Shown piece after piece: positions 46,230-54,927 of a stretch of DNA of 64,000 bases. Made by a program: the position numbers and the translations under genes. Below the pieces are notes generated by a model. That model did not search any database and was not told the DNA's origin. It worked only from the letters and a program-made list of their open reading frames with translations. Location of the stretch: NCBI RefSeq assembly GCF_015277735.1, contig NZ_JADHDA010000005.1, positions 186,001 through 250,000 on the forward strand. The letters run 5' to 3'. Each line of letters begins with the position of its first letter. Position 1 is the first letter of the stretch. The stretch comes from Psychrobacter sp. NG254 (lineage in GTDB: Bacteria > Pseudomonadota > Gammaproteobacteria > Pseudomonadales > Moraxellaceae).

Positions 46230-47708
46230 TTGTCACTTACGTCGTTAAAAACCGTGTCACTTCAGCGCTTTTCGCTAAATTTCGCTGCCAATATTATTGC
46301 AACCTTATGGATGCTGGTTGGCTCCACACGTGCCTTTTCTTGGGTCAAACCCACCTTTATACAGTTTGCCGTATTTGCGCTATTGGCACTCGGTAGCAAT
46401 GTCTTGTTTTCTTGGTTGGCTGCTGAAACGGGCAGTATGTTTAATGAGCAGGGTCTGGTCAGTTATCTGATTTGGCCGATGATTATTTTATTAAGCGGTA
46501 TCATTTTGGCTCGGCGAGCCAGCAATCAAACATTGGTGTTTGTACCTGTTGTGCTGTGGCTAGTGGCTGATACATTATCAGCGCTACTACAGAGCTTGGT
46601 GCAGTTCTTTGGTAGCTATGGGTGGTTATCAGAGTGGAGTTACTCGTTTTTGCCAGTACTGTTTTTGGTATTGTTCTTATGGCAGACGCTGGCGCTATTA
46701 TGGATTTTTTCGCGCCGCCTACGGATACCATGGTGGGAGCGCGTTATTATATTGGTTGGTGCTGTGGCGCTGTTGACTATCTGGCAACGCAATGTCGCTG
46801 ATCAACCTATATTTAAGCAAATTCCAGTAGAGCCTGTCTTAGAGGAAGCTGCACTATACGAGCAGCCGCGTCTATTGCAGCAAGCACTGAACAGTATAGA
46901 CCCAAGTATCGATGGCAAGACCGACTGGTACTTCATGGGAGTGGCCGGGTTTTCTGATCAAAACGTCTTTCGTTCTGAGATTAATAAAGTACGTGAGCTG
47001 TTCGATGTGCGCTTTGGCACCAGTGGGCATTCACTGTCATTGATTAATAATACCTATAGCTGGCTAGATGAGCCGATTGCAACCAAGACCAGTATCTTAC
47101 GTGGCCTAAAGAAGATTGGTCAGCAGATGAATCCTGATGAAGACGTGTTGTTTTTGACACTGTCCTCTCACGGCAATGAAGATATCGTACAGCTAGAAAA
47201 TCCACCGCTTGCGATGGACAATATAGAGGCGTCATGGTTGCGTGAAGCACTTGATGCTTCGGGAATTCGCTGGCGTGTCATCGTTGTGTCTGCCTGTTAT
47301 TCAGGCTCATTCATTGACGATCTGGCATCGCCGACCACCGTGGTGATTACCGCATCTGCTGCTGATAAAGCCTCATTTGGCTGTACCAACAGCGCTGAGA
47401 TGACGTATTTTGGTCAAGCATTTTTTGCCGAAAGCCTACGTGAAAACACCAGCTTTGAGGCCGCATTCAAGGATGCGTCATATCGAGTACAAGAGCGTGA
47501 GCTGTACATGGGCTTTGAGCCATCAGAGCCGCAAATGGCAGTAGGTAGTCTGATGGAGACAGCGTTGCCTGCATTTGAGCAAGTGTTGTTTGACAAAGCC
47601 CGTCCATCGGTTGCCAGTATCACAAGTAATAGCGTCTCTACGATCAATGCATCATCTGGCAATAGGGCTGATGTATCACTAAACAGTATAGAGGTAGTTG
47701 CTCCATAG
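46230..47708 (+). CDS. Membrane-anchored C13-family (caspase-fold) peptidase
   Basis: 492 residues from a TTG at 46230 (AGAGG upstream; GTG 46251 and ATG 46305-region starts are alternatives). The first ~185 residues hold about five or six hydrophobic helices. The remaining ~300 form a soluble domain with the clan CD dyad: His314 in L-S-S-H-G-N-E-D and Cys356 in V-V-S-A-C-Y-S-G-S-F, preceded by strands L-F-L-T-L and W-R-V-I-V-V. A second substrate-pocket region T-A-S-A-A-D-K-A-S-F-G-C follows. C13 peptidases (legumain, GPI transamidase) cut after Asn/Asp; the bacterial members are poorly studied. Confidence 0.85.
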   Translation: MSLTSLKTVSLQRFSLNFAANIIATLWMLVGSTRAFSWVKPTFIQFAVFALLALGSNVLFSWLAAETGSMFNEQGLVSYLIWPMIILLSGIILARRASNQTLVFVPVVLWLVADTLSALLQSLVQFFGSYGWLSEWSYSFLPVLFLVLFLWQTLALLWIFSRRLRIPWWERVIILVGAVALLTIWQRNVADQPIFKQIPVEPVLEEAALYEQPRLLQQALNSIDPSIDGKTDWYFMGVAGFSDQNVFRSEINKVRELFDVRFGTSGHSLSLINNTYSWLDEPIATKTSILRGLKKIGQQMNPDEDVLFLTLSSHGNEDIVQLENPPLAMDNIEASWLREALDASGIRWRVIVVSACYSGSFIDDLASPTTVVITASAADKASFGCTNSAEMTYFGQAFFAESLRENTSFEAAFKDASYRVQERELYMGFEPSEPQMAVGSLMETALPAFEQVLFDKARPSVASITSNSVSTINASSGNRADVSLNSIEVVAP

Positions 47709-47818
47709 AATGTATATGGGTCTTACGAGCAGTGCTTTAGGCAATAGAGCTATCAATAAACACTATCAGTCGCTATCTATAACCGCTGATCTTATTTTGG
47801 ATAAAGAGGACATCATTC

Positions 47819-48709
47819 ATGCATACATCTTATAGTCATAGTTTGCTCACCAATAAACAGCTTACACAAAAAAGTGTGAATCGCTGCTTTAACGGCGAGC
47901 AGCATTATTATAGTCATGAGTCGACATCGACTAAGACGTCAATGACGTTTAGTATTTATCTACCTGATGAAGCATTGGCTGGGCGACGCTGTCCTGCGAT
48001 ATTGTATCTTTCGGGTTTGACCTGTAACGCTGACAACGTCACTCACAAGGCGCATTTCCAGCAAAAATGTAGCGAGCTTGGCATGATATTAATCGCACCT
48101 GATACCTCGCCTCGCAGCAGTGAGGAAAGCGATGTACCCAACGACGATCGCTATTTTGTCGGTCAAGGTGCCAGCTATTATGTTGACGCAACCCAATCGC
48201 CTTGGTCGGATAATTTTAATATGCAAAGCTACATCGTTGATGAGCTATATGACTTATTGCGCTCTGAGTTTCCTATCCATAGCATTGGTGTCACAGGGCA
48301 CTCGATGGGTGGTCATGGTGCATTATTACTAGGATTTAAGTTCCCAAGTAAATTCGTCAGTGTATCCGCGTTATCGCCTGTGTGTGCGGCCAGTGAGTCG
48401 GCATGGGGCGTGGCGGCTTATACAGAGTATTTCGGTGATGATGAGTCGCTATGGGCGCAAGCAGACGCCTCAAAGATGATTGAAAAGGTTGGTCAGCAGT
48501 ACTCAAATATTTTGGTGGATCAAGGCGGCGCTGATAACTTCTTAGCAGAGGGTCAGCTGCAGACATCCAAACTACAAGAGGCTTGTACAAAAGCCAATCA
48601 GCCCCTAACATTACGTTATCAGGCGGGTCATGATCACAGCTATTACTTTATTCAAACAGTGATTAACGATCATATCGAACATCATTGGCACATGGCTCAA
48701 CTGAGCTAG
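47819..48709 (+). CDS. fghA: S-formylglutathione hydrolase
   Basis: Hydrolyses S-formylglutathione to formate and glutathione in glutathione-dependent formaldehyde detoxification. 296 residues, alpha/beta-hydrolase (esterase D family): L-S-G-L-T-C-N-A-D-N (about 63-72, oxyanion region), nucleophile Ser162 in G-H-S-M-G-G-H-G, Asp in D-Q-G-G-A-D-N-F-L, His in A-G-H-D-H-S-Y-Y-F. The alcohol dehydrogenase adhC, the usual partner, is not adjacent. It shares the glutathione link with gshB elsewhere in the window. Confidence 0.95.
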   Translation: MHTSYSHSLLTNKQLTQKSVNRCFNGEQHYYSHESTSTKTSMTFSIYLPDEALAGRRCPAILYLSGLTCNADNVTHKAHFQQKCSELGMILIAPDTSPRSSEESDVPNDDRYFVGQGASYYVDATQSPWSDNFNMQSYIVDELYDLLRSEFPIHSIGVTGHSMGGHGALLLGFKFPSKFVSVSALSPVCAASESAWGVAAYTEYFGDDESLWAQADASKMIEKVGQQYSNILVDQGGADNFLAEGQLQTSKLQEACTKANQPLTLRYQAGHDHSYYFIQTVINDHIEHHWHMAQLS

Positions 48710-48775
48710 GCTGCTAAGTAGACAACCGTAATACGTGTTTTCGATATCCCATTTCATGCTCAAAAGGTGATTTTT

Positions 48776-49228
48776 ATGGCAAGTTATCAAGATTTGACCG
48801 CTTCTAATTCAAAGAATAAGTCAGCAGATACTAGTTCTACAAAAGCGACTATGCAAGCTGATATGGATGCAGCGCTAAAAGACAAGCAGCGTAATAATGC
48901 CGCTAGCAGCAGCGACGCATTACCTCGACTCAAGTCAGATGAGTTTATTGCAAAAACATTTGACGAAGCGGGTGATAGAGTGCTTGATGAGACACAAATA
49001 TCGCGTGTGATAGAGATGGCGTGGGAAGACAGAACGCCGTTTGGTGCGATAGAGCATAGCTACGGTCTCGATGAGACGGGTGTCATTAAACTCATGCGTC
49101 AGGAGCTCAAGCCATCGTCTTTTCGCTTATGGCGTCAGCGAGTCAGCAATCGTGCGACCAAGCACGAAGCAAAACGCTCATTTGAGGTAGGCCGCGCCTA
49201 TTGTAAGACTCAGTACAAGCAGCGTTGA
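48776..49228 (+). CDS. TIGR03643/DUF2805-family protein
   Basis: 150 residues from ATG 48776 behind AAAAGGTG (the frame begins at GTG 48767). The first ~60 are polar Ser/Lys/Asp-rich. The conserved C-terminal half reads I-E-M-A-W-E-D-R-T-P-F-G-A-I, then G-L-D-E-T-G-V-I-K-L-M-R and L-K-P-S-S-F-R-L-W-R-Q-R-V with T-K-H and K-R-S-F near the end, which I recognise as the TIGR03643 family (helix-turn-helix-like). Function unknown; a DNA- or RNA-binding role is plausible from the basic W-R-x-R-V helix. Confidence 0.85.
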   Translation: MASYQDLTASNSKNKSADTSSTKATMQADMDAALKDKQRNNAASSSDALPRLKSDEFIAKTFDEAGDRVLDETQISRVIEMAWEDRTPFGAIEHSYGLDETGVIKLMRQELKPSSFRLWRQRVSNRATKHEAKRSFEVGRAYCKTQYKQR

Positions 49229-49242
49229 TTGGTTGAGTATTA

Positions 49243-49266
49243 AGTACTTGAAAGCTTTCGAGTACT
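49243..49266. repeat. Near-perfect palindrome AGTACT-x-GAAAGCTTTC-x-AGTACT
   Basis: AGTACTTGAAAG (49243-49254) against CTTTCGAGTACT (49255-49266); only a T/G pair breaks the symmetry. It lies just after the TIGR03643 gene and may act as an RNA 3' end or a protein site. Confidence 0.6.
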
Positions 49267-49341
49267 CAGTAAGTAATCCAGTTAAAATTTTCTTTTTAAT
49301 TTATCAATATTTTATATAAACATGAATTAGGTAGCTCAATT

Positions 49342-50031
49342 ATGATCAGTCCTGCTAAGCCTTATCTTATTGCACCATCAATCCTTTCAGCTGATTTCGC
49401 ACGGTTGGGCGAAGAAGTGGAGAAGGTATTAGAGTCGGGTGCCGATGTGATTCATTTTGATGTGATGGACAACCATTACGTACCCAATTTGACGTTTGGT
49501 AGCATGATTTGTAAGGCGCTGCGTGATTATGGGGTTGACGCGCCAATCGATGTACATTTGATGGTCTCACCTGTTGATAGTATGATTGAGCAGTTTTTGG
49601 AAGCGGGTGCGAGTATCATTACCTTTCATCCAGAGGCCAGCGCTCATATCGATCGCTCACTGCAACTGATCAAAGATGGTGGTGCAGAATGCGGTCTAGT
49701 ACTGAACCCAGCGACGCCGTTACATTATCTAGACTACGTCATGGATAAAGTGGATCAAATTCTACTCATGAGTGTCAACCCAGGCTACGGTGGCCAGTCA
49801 TTCATAGAGGGTACTTTAGATAAAGTTCGCCAAGTCCGTCAGCGCATCATTACCAGTGGCCGCGACATTAGATTAGAAGTGGATGGTGGTATCAAAGCGA
49901 GCAACATCCGCGCCATTGCTGAAGCGGGTGCTGATATGTTCGTTGCTGGTTCTGCGATATTTAACCAACCAGATTATAAAGCGGCCATTGATGCCATGCG
50001 TGCAGAGCTAGCATTGGCTAATAACTGTTAA
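49342..50031 (+). CDS. rpe: Ribulose-phosphate 3-epimerase
   Basis: Interconverts ribulose 5-phosphate and xylulose 5-phosphate in the pentose phosphate pathway. 229-residue TIM barrel: [13 protein letters not shown] (about 11-23), [12 protein letters not shown] (His and Asp metal ligands, about 38-49), D-V-H-L-M-V (His about 72), [10 protein letters not shown] (about 146-155) and E-V-D-G-G-I (Asp about 182). gph and trpE, frequent neighbours in Pseudomonas, are absent. Confidence 0.97.
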   Translation: MISPAKPYLIAPSILSADFARLGEEVEKVLESGADVIHFDVMDNHYVPNLTFGSMICKALRDYGVDAPIDVHLMVSPVDSMIEQFLEAGASIITFHPEASAHIDRSLQLIKDGGAECGLVLNPATPLHYLDYVMDKVDQILLMSVNPGYGGQSFIEGTLDKVRQVRQRIITSGRDIRLEVDGGIKASNIRAIAEAGADMFVAGSAIFNQPDYKAAIDAMRAELALANNC

Positions 50032-50171
50032 TAATTGCTAATAGCCGTCAATCACTGCCATATGGTGTAATAACCAAACAGGTCCAATGCTATTAGATCA
50101 AAAAGTCTTAAAAATGTGCTGTATAACTTATAACGATGCCTAACAGCAAGTTACGTAAAGGTAGGTAGAAT

Positions 50172-50555
50172 ATGGACACGCAAAAACCAGTCAAATCATC
50201 AATGCCGTCTGACCCTGTGATAGGCAACGAGCAGCAGTCATCAGCCAACGGTGAAGAAAAACATCGCAGCTTAGTCCCGAAAGGTATAACTATTGGGCTA
50301 GCTATGTTTGCGCTTGTACTTAGTTTGGCAGGTTATGGCTTTCGCCTAATGGTGGGTGATGATGTAGGTATGGTACTGCGGCATGCTGCGGTTATCGTGC
50401 CTGCCTTTATGTTAGGTATTCCCCTGTTTTTTTGGGTGGGTTCTCGCATACTTAATAAAGTTAAAGGCTTGCAGATAGAGAGTTGGAATGCCATCAGCTT
50501 GGGCTATTTGACGTCTTGTATATCGATGCTATGGTTGATGGGCACTTATAGTTAA
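50172..50555 (+). CDS. Small membrane protein, 127 aa
   Basis: Unrecognised. About 43 polar residues (M-D-T-Q-K-P-V-K-S-S ... K-H-R-S-L-V-P-K) precede three hydrophobic helices at about 44-62, 73-90 and 106-124, the second with P-A-F-M-L-G-I-P-L-F-F-W-V-G. AAAGGTAGG precedes the ATG. It probably sits in the inner membrane. The next gene encodes another small membrane protein 110 bases downstream, suggesting a pair. Confidence 0.65.
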   Translation: MDTQKPVKSSMPSDPVIGNEQQSSANGEEKHRSLVPKGITIGLAMFALVLSLAGYGFRLMVGDDVGMVLRHAAVIVPAFMLGIPLFFWVGSRILNKVKGLQIESWNAISLGYLTSCISMLWLMGTYS

Positions 50556-50664
50556 AGGCTTTCGCTGCAAATAGAGTGTTCCTTCATACATATAGCGTTG
50601 TAGTTTTTTTTATATAAATTTTTAATCATTAAGCCATGCTTTACAAGTATGGCTGGAATTTCAT

Positions 50665-50976
50665 ATGCGAATTGTCCCTGCCAGTATTGCCAATATTATT
50701 TACCCAAAAGACTTACCAAATGGTTTGTTTACCAGCTTAATCATCGCTTGCTTACTCATAGGACTGGCCTCACTTCGCCATGGTACTGACCTGCAAGGTT
50801 GGCTAAATGTCATTGAAAACTGGCTACTGATGCTGTTGATACTACCTACCGCGACGGCCACTGTGGCATTACCCTTTAAGTATCGGGATCCGACCCTTGA
50901 GCTAAAGCTGGTTTATTACCTTGGGATGTTTGTGGCTTTCTTATTTACGTTAGGAAAGTTACGTTATTGGCACTAA
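50665..50976 (+). CDS. Small membrane protein, 103 aa
   Basis: Unrecognised. Three hydrophobic stretches at about 20-38, 46-66 and 80-96; the middle one reads N-W-L-L-M-L-L-I-L-P-T-A-T-A-T-V. Small polar loops and a basic C-terminus G-K-L-R-Y-W-H. TGGCTGGAA lies upstream of the ATG. No homology call is made. Confidence 0.6.
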   Translation: MRIVPASIANIIYPKDLPNGLFTSLIIACLLIGLASLRHGTDLQGWLNVIENWLLMLLILPTATATVALPFKYRDPTLELKLVYYLGMFVAFLFTLGKLRYWH

Positions 50977-51196
50977 TTTCATGCAAGTCACATCGGATTC
51001 AAGCTGCGATTATGTCAAAGACTTATATCACAGCCCTTGAATTACCGTGTCAAAGCGTCCATTGTATGAGTAAGACAGATTTCCCCGCGTTACTGTAAGA
51101 TGATAGGTTTGCCAAATGCAATTTCTATAATGAATAGCTTCTTCGCAATGACTATCTCGTTTGCACGTGACGAACGGGACAATAAGGAATACATTA

Positions 51197-51508
51197 ATGC
51201 CATATGATATCGATAATGAGATAGAATTAGATAACGAGAGTAGCGATCAATTTGCAGGATTTGCCAAAGAGACCACATTAGAGTTGGTGGAAGCGGATGA
51301 CGGTAGATTGCTACTGCGTGACGCTGAGCAAGACGAAGCACCACTGATGACCATTGATTTTTCTGAAAAGCTGAAAGAGCTACTTGGTAGCGATACGCAG
51401 GCGATTGGTCAGCATATGATTCATGCCGCAATTCAGGTCATTATGCAAAAGCAGATGAGCCAGTGGCATGCGCATGTCTATGATAAAGAACCAACACATT
51501 ATAGCTAG
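51197..51508 (+). CDS. Acidic small protein, 103 aa
   Basis: ATG 51197 is preceded by AATAAGGAAT. The protein is strongly acidic in its first 60 residues (E-I-E-L-D-N-E-S-S-D; E-L-V-E-A-D-D-G-R) and then has an amphipathic helical half (I-G-Q-H-M-I-H-A-A-I-Q-V-I-M) ending with histidines. Cytosolic by appearance. No family recognised. It lies 220 bases after the small membrane proteins and is convergent with rpmG. Confidence 0.65.
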   Translation: MPYDIDNEIELDNESSDQFAGFAKETTLELVEADDGRLLLRDAEQDEAPLMTIDFSEKLKELLGSDTQAIGQHMIHAAIQVIMQKQMSQWHAHVYDKEPTHYS

Positions 51509-51583
51509 TCTCAAATACTGCTACTTTTTGATACTTTGGGGCTCGTCAGTACAAGCTATAAATATTCAGATAATGACAGCCAC

Positions 51584-51619
51584 AAAAAAAGGGTTTATCA
51601 ATTGATAAACCCTTTTTTT
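51584..51619. terminator. Bidirectional terminator between the acidic protein gene and rpmG
   Basis: A perfect 36-base palindrome: AAAAAAAGGGTTTATCAA (51584-51601) and TTGATAAACCCTTTTTTT (51602-51619). A run on one side and T run on the other let it serve both convergent transcripts. Confidence 0.93.
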
Positions 51620-51650
51620 GTTCAAATAATACCATTGGTTAAAATAGTAA

Positions 51651-51806
51651 TTACTTGATTTTAGCTTCTTTAAAGATCACATGCTGGCGTACTTTTGGAT
51701 CAAACTTTTTGATTTCCATTTTGCCAGGCATAGTGCGCTTGTTTTTGGTAGTGGTGTAATAATAGCCAGTACCAGCTGTTGATACTAATTTAATTTTATC
51801 TCTCAT
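51651..51806 (-). CDS. rpmG: 50S ribosomal protein L33
   Basis: 51 residues: [20 protein letters not shown], then [16 protein letters not shown] and K-E-A-K-I-K at the end. This is a typical L33 without the zinc cysteines (the C-minus form). AGGAAAGC lies before the ATG at 51804-51806. It follows rpmB by 128 bases in the same direction, the usual rpmB-rpmG pair. Confidence 0.96.
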   Translation of the reverse strand: MRDKIKLVSTAGTGYYYTTTKNKRTMPGKMEIKKFDPKVRQHVIFKEAKIK

Positions 51807-51934
51807 GATAGCTTTCCTGTAAATGAGGGGTCTTCAAACGATAGGTATGTGTCTAAAAGAGCAAGTTGCCACAACGAATGTAGCAAAACAGCAGCCAAAA
51901 TGATGAGAGTCATCACTCAGCTGCTATTCTTAAC

Positions 51935-52171
51935 TTAAACTTTTTGACCTTGTGCGCGCATATCTGCTAGCACTTTATCGATACCAAGTTTGTCAATGGT
52001 GCGCATACCTTTGGTAGACACACGTAGACGTACAAAGCGGTTTTCAGACTCTACCCAAAAACGATGGTGGTGAAGGTTTGGTAGAAAGCGACGACGGGTT
52101 TTGTTGTTTGCATGCGAAACATTATTACCCACCATAGGGCGCTTTCCAGTCACTTGGCAAACTCGAGACAT
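51935..52171 (-). CDS. rpmB: 50S ribosomal protein L28
   Basis: 78 residues: [21 protein letters not shown] followed by [14 protein letters not shown] and [11 protein letters not shown], standard for L28. TAGGAGTTC sits before the ATG at 52169-52171. A stem-loop (52192-52212) lies in the leader. Confidence 0.97.
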   Translation of the reverse strand: MSRVCQVTGKRPMVGNNVSHANNKTRRRFLPNLHHHRFWVESENRFVRLRVSTKGMRTIDKLGIDKVLADMRAQGQKV

Positions 52172-52191
52172 GGCGAACTCCTAATCTATGA

Positions 52192-52212
52192 GGTATGAGT
52201 TTTTCTCATACC
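52192..52212 (-). promoter_or_regulatory. Leader hairpin of rpmB
   Basis: GGTATGAG (52192-52199), loop of five Ts on the plus strand, CTCATACC (52205-52212); perfect 8-bp stem in the 5' UTR 21-41 bases before the rpmB start. May be involved in ribosomal-protein autoregulation or be an RNA stabiliser. Confidence 0.5.
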
Positions 52213-52655
52213 AGTCTGGGCAAATTGCACGTTTTTGCGGCATGGACACAGCAAGCGGCAGCTTTGCACCAAACAAAACTATATGAAGGTTGAGCTGGTA
52301 TTACTGTTATCTAAAGGCAAATAACAGGCTGACCAATTCAGAAAATTTTAAAGCCGACATTTATACCATAAAATAGATGAATACTCAAATATTTTTATAA
52401 TTATTGTCGATTTAAAGGATGGCTATTATACCCTGAAATGAACGCTCTATGTTGTTGATTGTTTAATAGTAAAGATTAATTTTTAGTTGTAACTTATAAC
52501 AAAAGTCAGTAAAGTTGCTGTTATATATTTAATACAATCTGTTAATACATCTAGCATTAATGTAAATCTATGTATCATTATCAGTCTCCCTTGATTCTGT
52601 GTAATGGTTTTTGCCTATTTGCTCGAATAAATTACTGCTCATGCGGAGTTAAAAA
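52213..52655. other. AT-rich spacer between rpmB and the Ig-like lipoprotein gene
   Basis: The side near 52213 must carry the rpmB promoter. A short frame from 52571 overlaps the next gene but has no ribosome site. I see no other supported feature. Confidence 0.4.
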
Positions 52656-54722
52656 ATGTCATATTCTTCACTACCTACGTCCAAGTTATTTCAGCTGACA
52701 GCCCTAACCTTATCACTGGCCTTGGCAGGTTGTGGTGGCAGCGGTGGTACTGATACGATTGCTCCAGAGCCTGATTTAGGGGTAACGATAGGTACTGATG
52801 ATGGAGGCGTAGGTAGTGGTGACATTGGAGATGTCCTCAATGTTAGTACGATATCTCTACTAGATACAAATGCTAATATAACTAGAGTCGTTTCTATGTC
52901 GGGCGTTACCGCTCAAGTAGTTGTTACTGATTCTGAAGGAAATGGCGTGAGTGGTGCGCTCGTAACATTTAGTGGCGACGGTGTACAGTTTGGTACATCT
53001 AATGGGGCAGTACTAACTAATGCTGATGGTGTAGCAACAACGTCTGTCGTTCCATTGTCCTCTACTGACACTGGTAGTTATAGCTTGTCTGCGACAGCAA
53101 CATATGATGATGTGAGTGTAACTACTGCTAGCTATAACTACTCATTACAAGCAGTTAATATTACGTTAGTGAATTTTGCTACAGGCGAAAACACTCTGGA
53201 GTCTGGTGGCTCTACAATCGTTACTTTGCAAACTAAAGATACAGTAACTGATCAGTTTCAAAATGATGTAACAGTCAATCTGACATCAACTTGTGGGTCA
53301 TTTGAGAATGCTAGTATAACTTCTTCCAATCAAGGAAATGTGAGCGCCACTTATAGCTCAATAGATAGTAATGGTAATTTGTGTGAAGGTCTTCAAACTA
53401 TTACCGCAGTCTCTGCGAGTAATACTTCGTCCTCACAAAGCGTTAACGTCAATATTAAATCTATTGAGGCAAGCTCTATCGTATATACGACTACTAACTC
53501 TGTCGTACTAGGTGCAAAAAATAGCGGATCTTCTTCGTCTAGCCAAATAGAGTTTACCGTTTATGCTAACGGCGTGCCTGCAGCCAATCAAGACGTTACT
53601 TTAGATTTAATCAAGTCACCAAGTGATTTTAATTTCGTCTCACAAGGTAATAGAGACTCAAAACCTTTAAAAAGTAACTCTCTAGGAAAAGTAACAGTCA
53701 ATCTATATCCTGGGAATATTCCAGGGCCAGTAGAAATTCAAGCGTCGTTGCAGTCAAATGCCAATACTTTTGCACTAGCAAAAAATATATCTGTTGCAAC
53801 AGGACGTCCTACTCAGAACGGCGTGACATTAGCCATAGGCAAAAACGTTTTGGCTGACAATGCCATCGATTCTACCAATATATCGGCATATTTAACGGAT
53901 CGCCAAGGTAATTTTGTTCCAGATGGTACTGTTGTAAGCTTTGTGGCCGAAGGCGGTACAGTGACGCCAAATTGTGCAACAGTAAGTGGTAATTGCACAG
54001 TAACTTTTACATCGCAAAACCCTAGACCTGCAAATGGTCGTGTTAGTGTCATTGCTTATGTAGAAGGTGACAAAGCTTATTCAGACCTCAATGGCGATAA
54101 TGTCTATACCGTCGGTATTGATGATCTATTAGACAATATTGGCAACTTTTTCCGCGACGATAATGAAGATTTAAAATATACGCCAGGTGAATTTGTTTAT
54201 AAAAGAGGTGAGCAACAAGGTGGCGATCAAGCGACCTGTGCAGCAGCAACGTTGTCACAGCCTAATTTACCGAACTTTATAGTAGGTGATGATACTGATG
54301 CCACCCAGTGTGATAACTTATTACCAACAGTGCTACGTAAACAGGTCATTATGGGCTTTGCTAACGATACACCAACTTTCTATAATTATAGTCAGGTGTC
54401 TGGGTTCGTCTCTTTCGAGATGTATGGTAATAGCGTGAGAACAGTTTCTATGCCATCCGGAACGGCTTTGAGTCTGACAGTTAAAGATAATACCGATAAC
54501 GGTGCTACTTGTGAGTCCGAGATTGCCAGTGGTAATATTACAGTACCAAACCTTGTGAATTTAAATCGTGTAGATAGTGCTGCTAATCAAAACTACTTTG
54601 ACGGTAGTAGCGAAGTTCGTTATACAGTATCAACAACTGGTTGTGCTGCTGGCGATAGTATTAAGTTATCAGTTGCAACTCCATCACCAACTTCAAAAAC
54701 AACAACTGTTCAAATTTTCTAA
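52656..54722 (+). CDS. Large lipoprotein with Ig-like (Big_1) domains
   Basis: 688 residues starting with a lipoprotein signal: hydrophobic run T-L-S-L-A-L-A-G-C (lipobox L-A-G-C, Cys about 26), followed by a Gly/Ser/Asp linker. At least three bacterial Ig-like repeats follow, each with the pattern V-T-D-S-E-G-N-G-V-S-G-A-L-V-T-F-S and T-N-A-D-G-V-A-T-T-S-V, then similar blocks around residues 290-370 and 380-450 (L-T-D-R-Q-G-N-F-V-P-D-G-T-V-V-S-F). Six or more Cys occur in the C-terminal part. It is probably surface exposed. Codons look more AT-rich and Asn/Thr/Ser heavy than neighbours. Confidence 0.85.
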   Translation: MSYSSLPTSKLFQLTALTLSLALAGCGGSGGTDTIAPEPDLGVTIGTDDGGVGSGDIGDVLNVSTISLLDTNANITRVVSMSGVTAQVVVTDSEGNGVSGALVTFSGDGVQFGTSNGAVLTNADGVATTSVVPLSSTDTGSYSLSATATYDDVSVTTASYNYSLQAVNITLVNFATGENTLESGGSTIVTLQTKDTVTDQFQNDVTVNLTSTCGSFENASITSSNQGNVSATYSSIDSNGNLCEGLQTITAVSASNTSSSQSVNVNIKSIEASSIVYTTTNSVVLGAKNSGSSSSSQIEFTVYANGVPAANQDVTLDLIKSPSDFNFVSQGNRDSKPLKSNSLGKVTVNLYPGNIPGPVEIQASLQSNANTFALAKNISVATGRPTQNGVTLAIGKNVLADNAIDSTNISAYLTDRQGNFVPDGTVVSFVAEGGTVTPNCATVSGNCTVTFTSQNPRPANGRVSVIAYVEGDKAYSDLNGDNVYTVGIDDLLDNIGNFFRDDNEDLKYTPGEFVYKRGEQQGGDQATCAAATLSQPNLPNFIVGDDTDATQCDNLLPTVLRKQVIMGFANDTPTFYNYSQVSGFVSFEMYGNSVRTVSMPSGTALSLTVKDNTDNGATCESEIASGNITVPNLVNLNRVDSAANQNYFDGSSEVRYTVSTTGCAAGDSIKLSVATPSPTSKTTTVQIF

Positions 54723-54746
54723 AAATTTTCTTTTGTTTAAAGAGTG

Positions 54747-54777
54747 AAAAACCCCCAACCCTGCGTTGGGGGTTTTT
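54747..54777 (+). terminator. Terminator after the Ig-like lipoprotein gene
   Basis: AAAAACCCCCAAC (54747-54759), loop CCTGC, GTTGGGGGTTTTT (54765-54777). Thirteen-bp perfect stem. The following ~60 bases are a low-complexity A-A-C-C-A-rich stretch. Confidence 0.93.
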
Positions 54778-54927
54778 GCGTCAACCTTCTAAACAACCAA
54801 ATCAACCGAAATAACCAAAAACAACCAACTCGCTCAGCAAAATATCGCAAAAAAGATTAAAATAACCGGTTTACTATGCTGTCAGCATGTTTTCAGCAAC
54901 CAGTCATCATTTAATATCGGGCGAATT

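Noticed and set aside
51090..51431. 113-codon minus-strand frame overlapping the acidic small protein
   Set aside because: The plus-strand ORF at 51197 has a ribosome site and coherent acidic/helical composition; the minus frame has neither.
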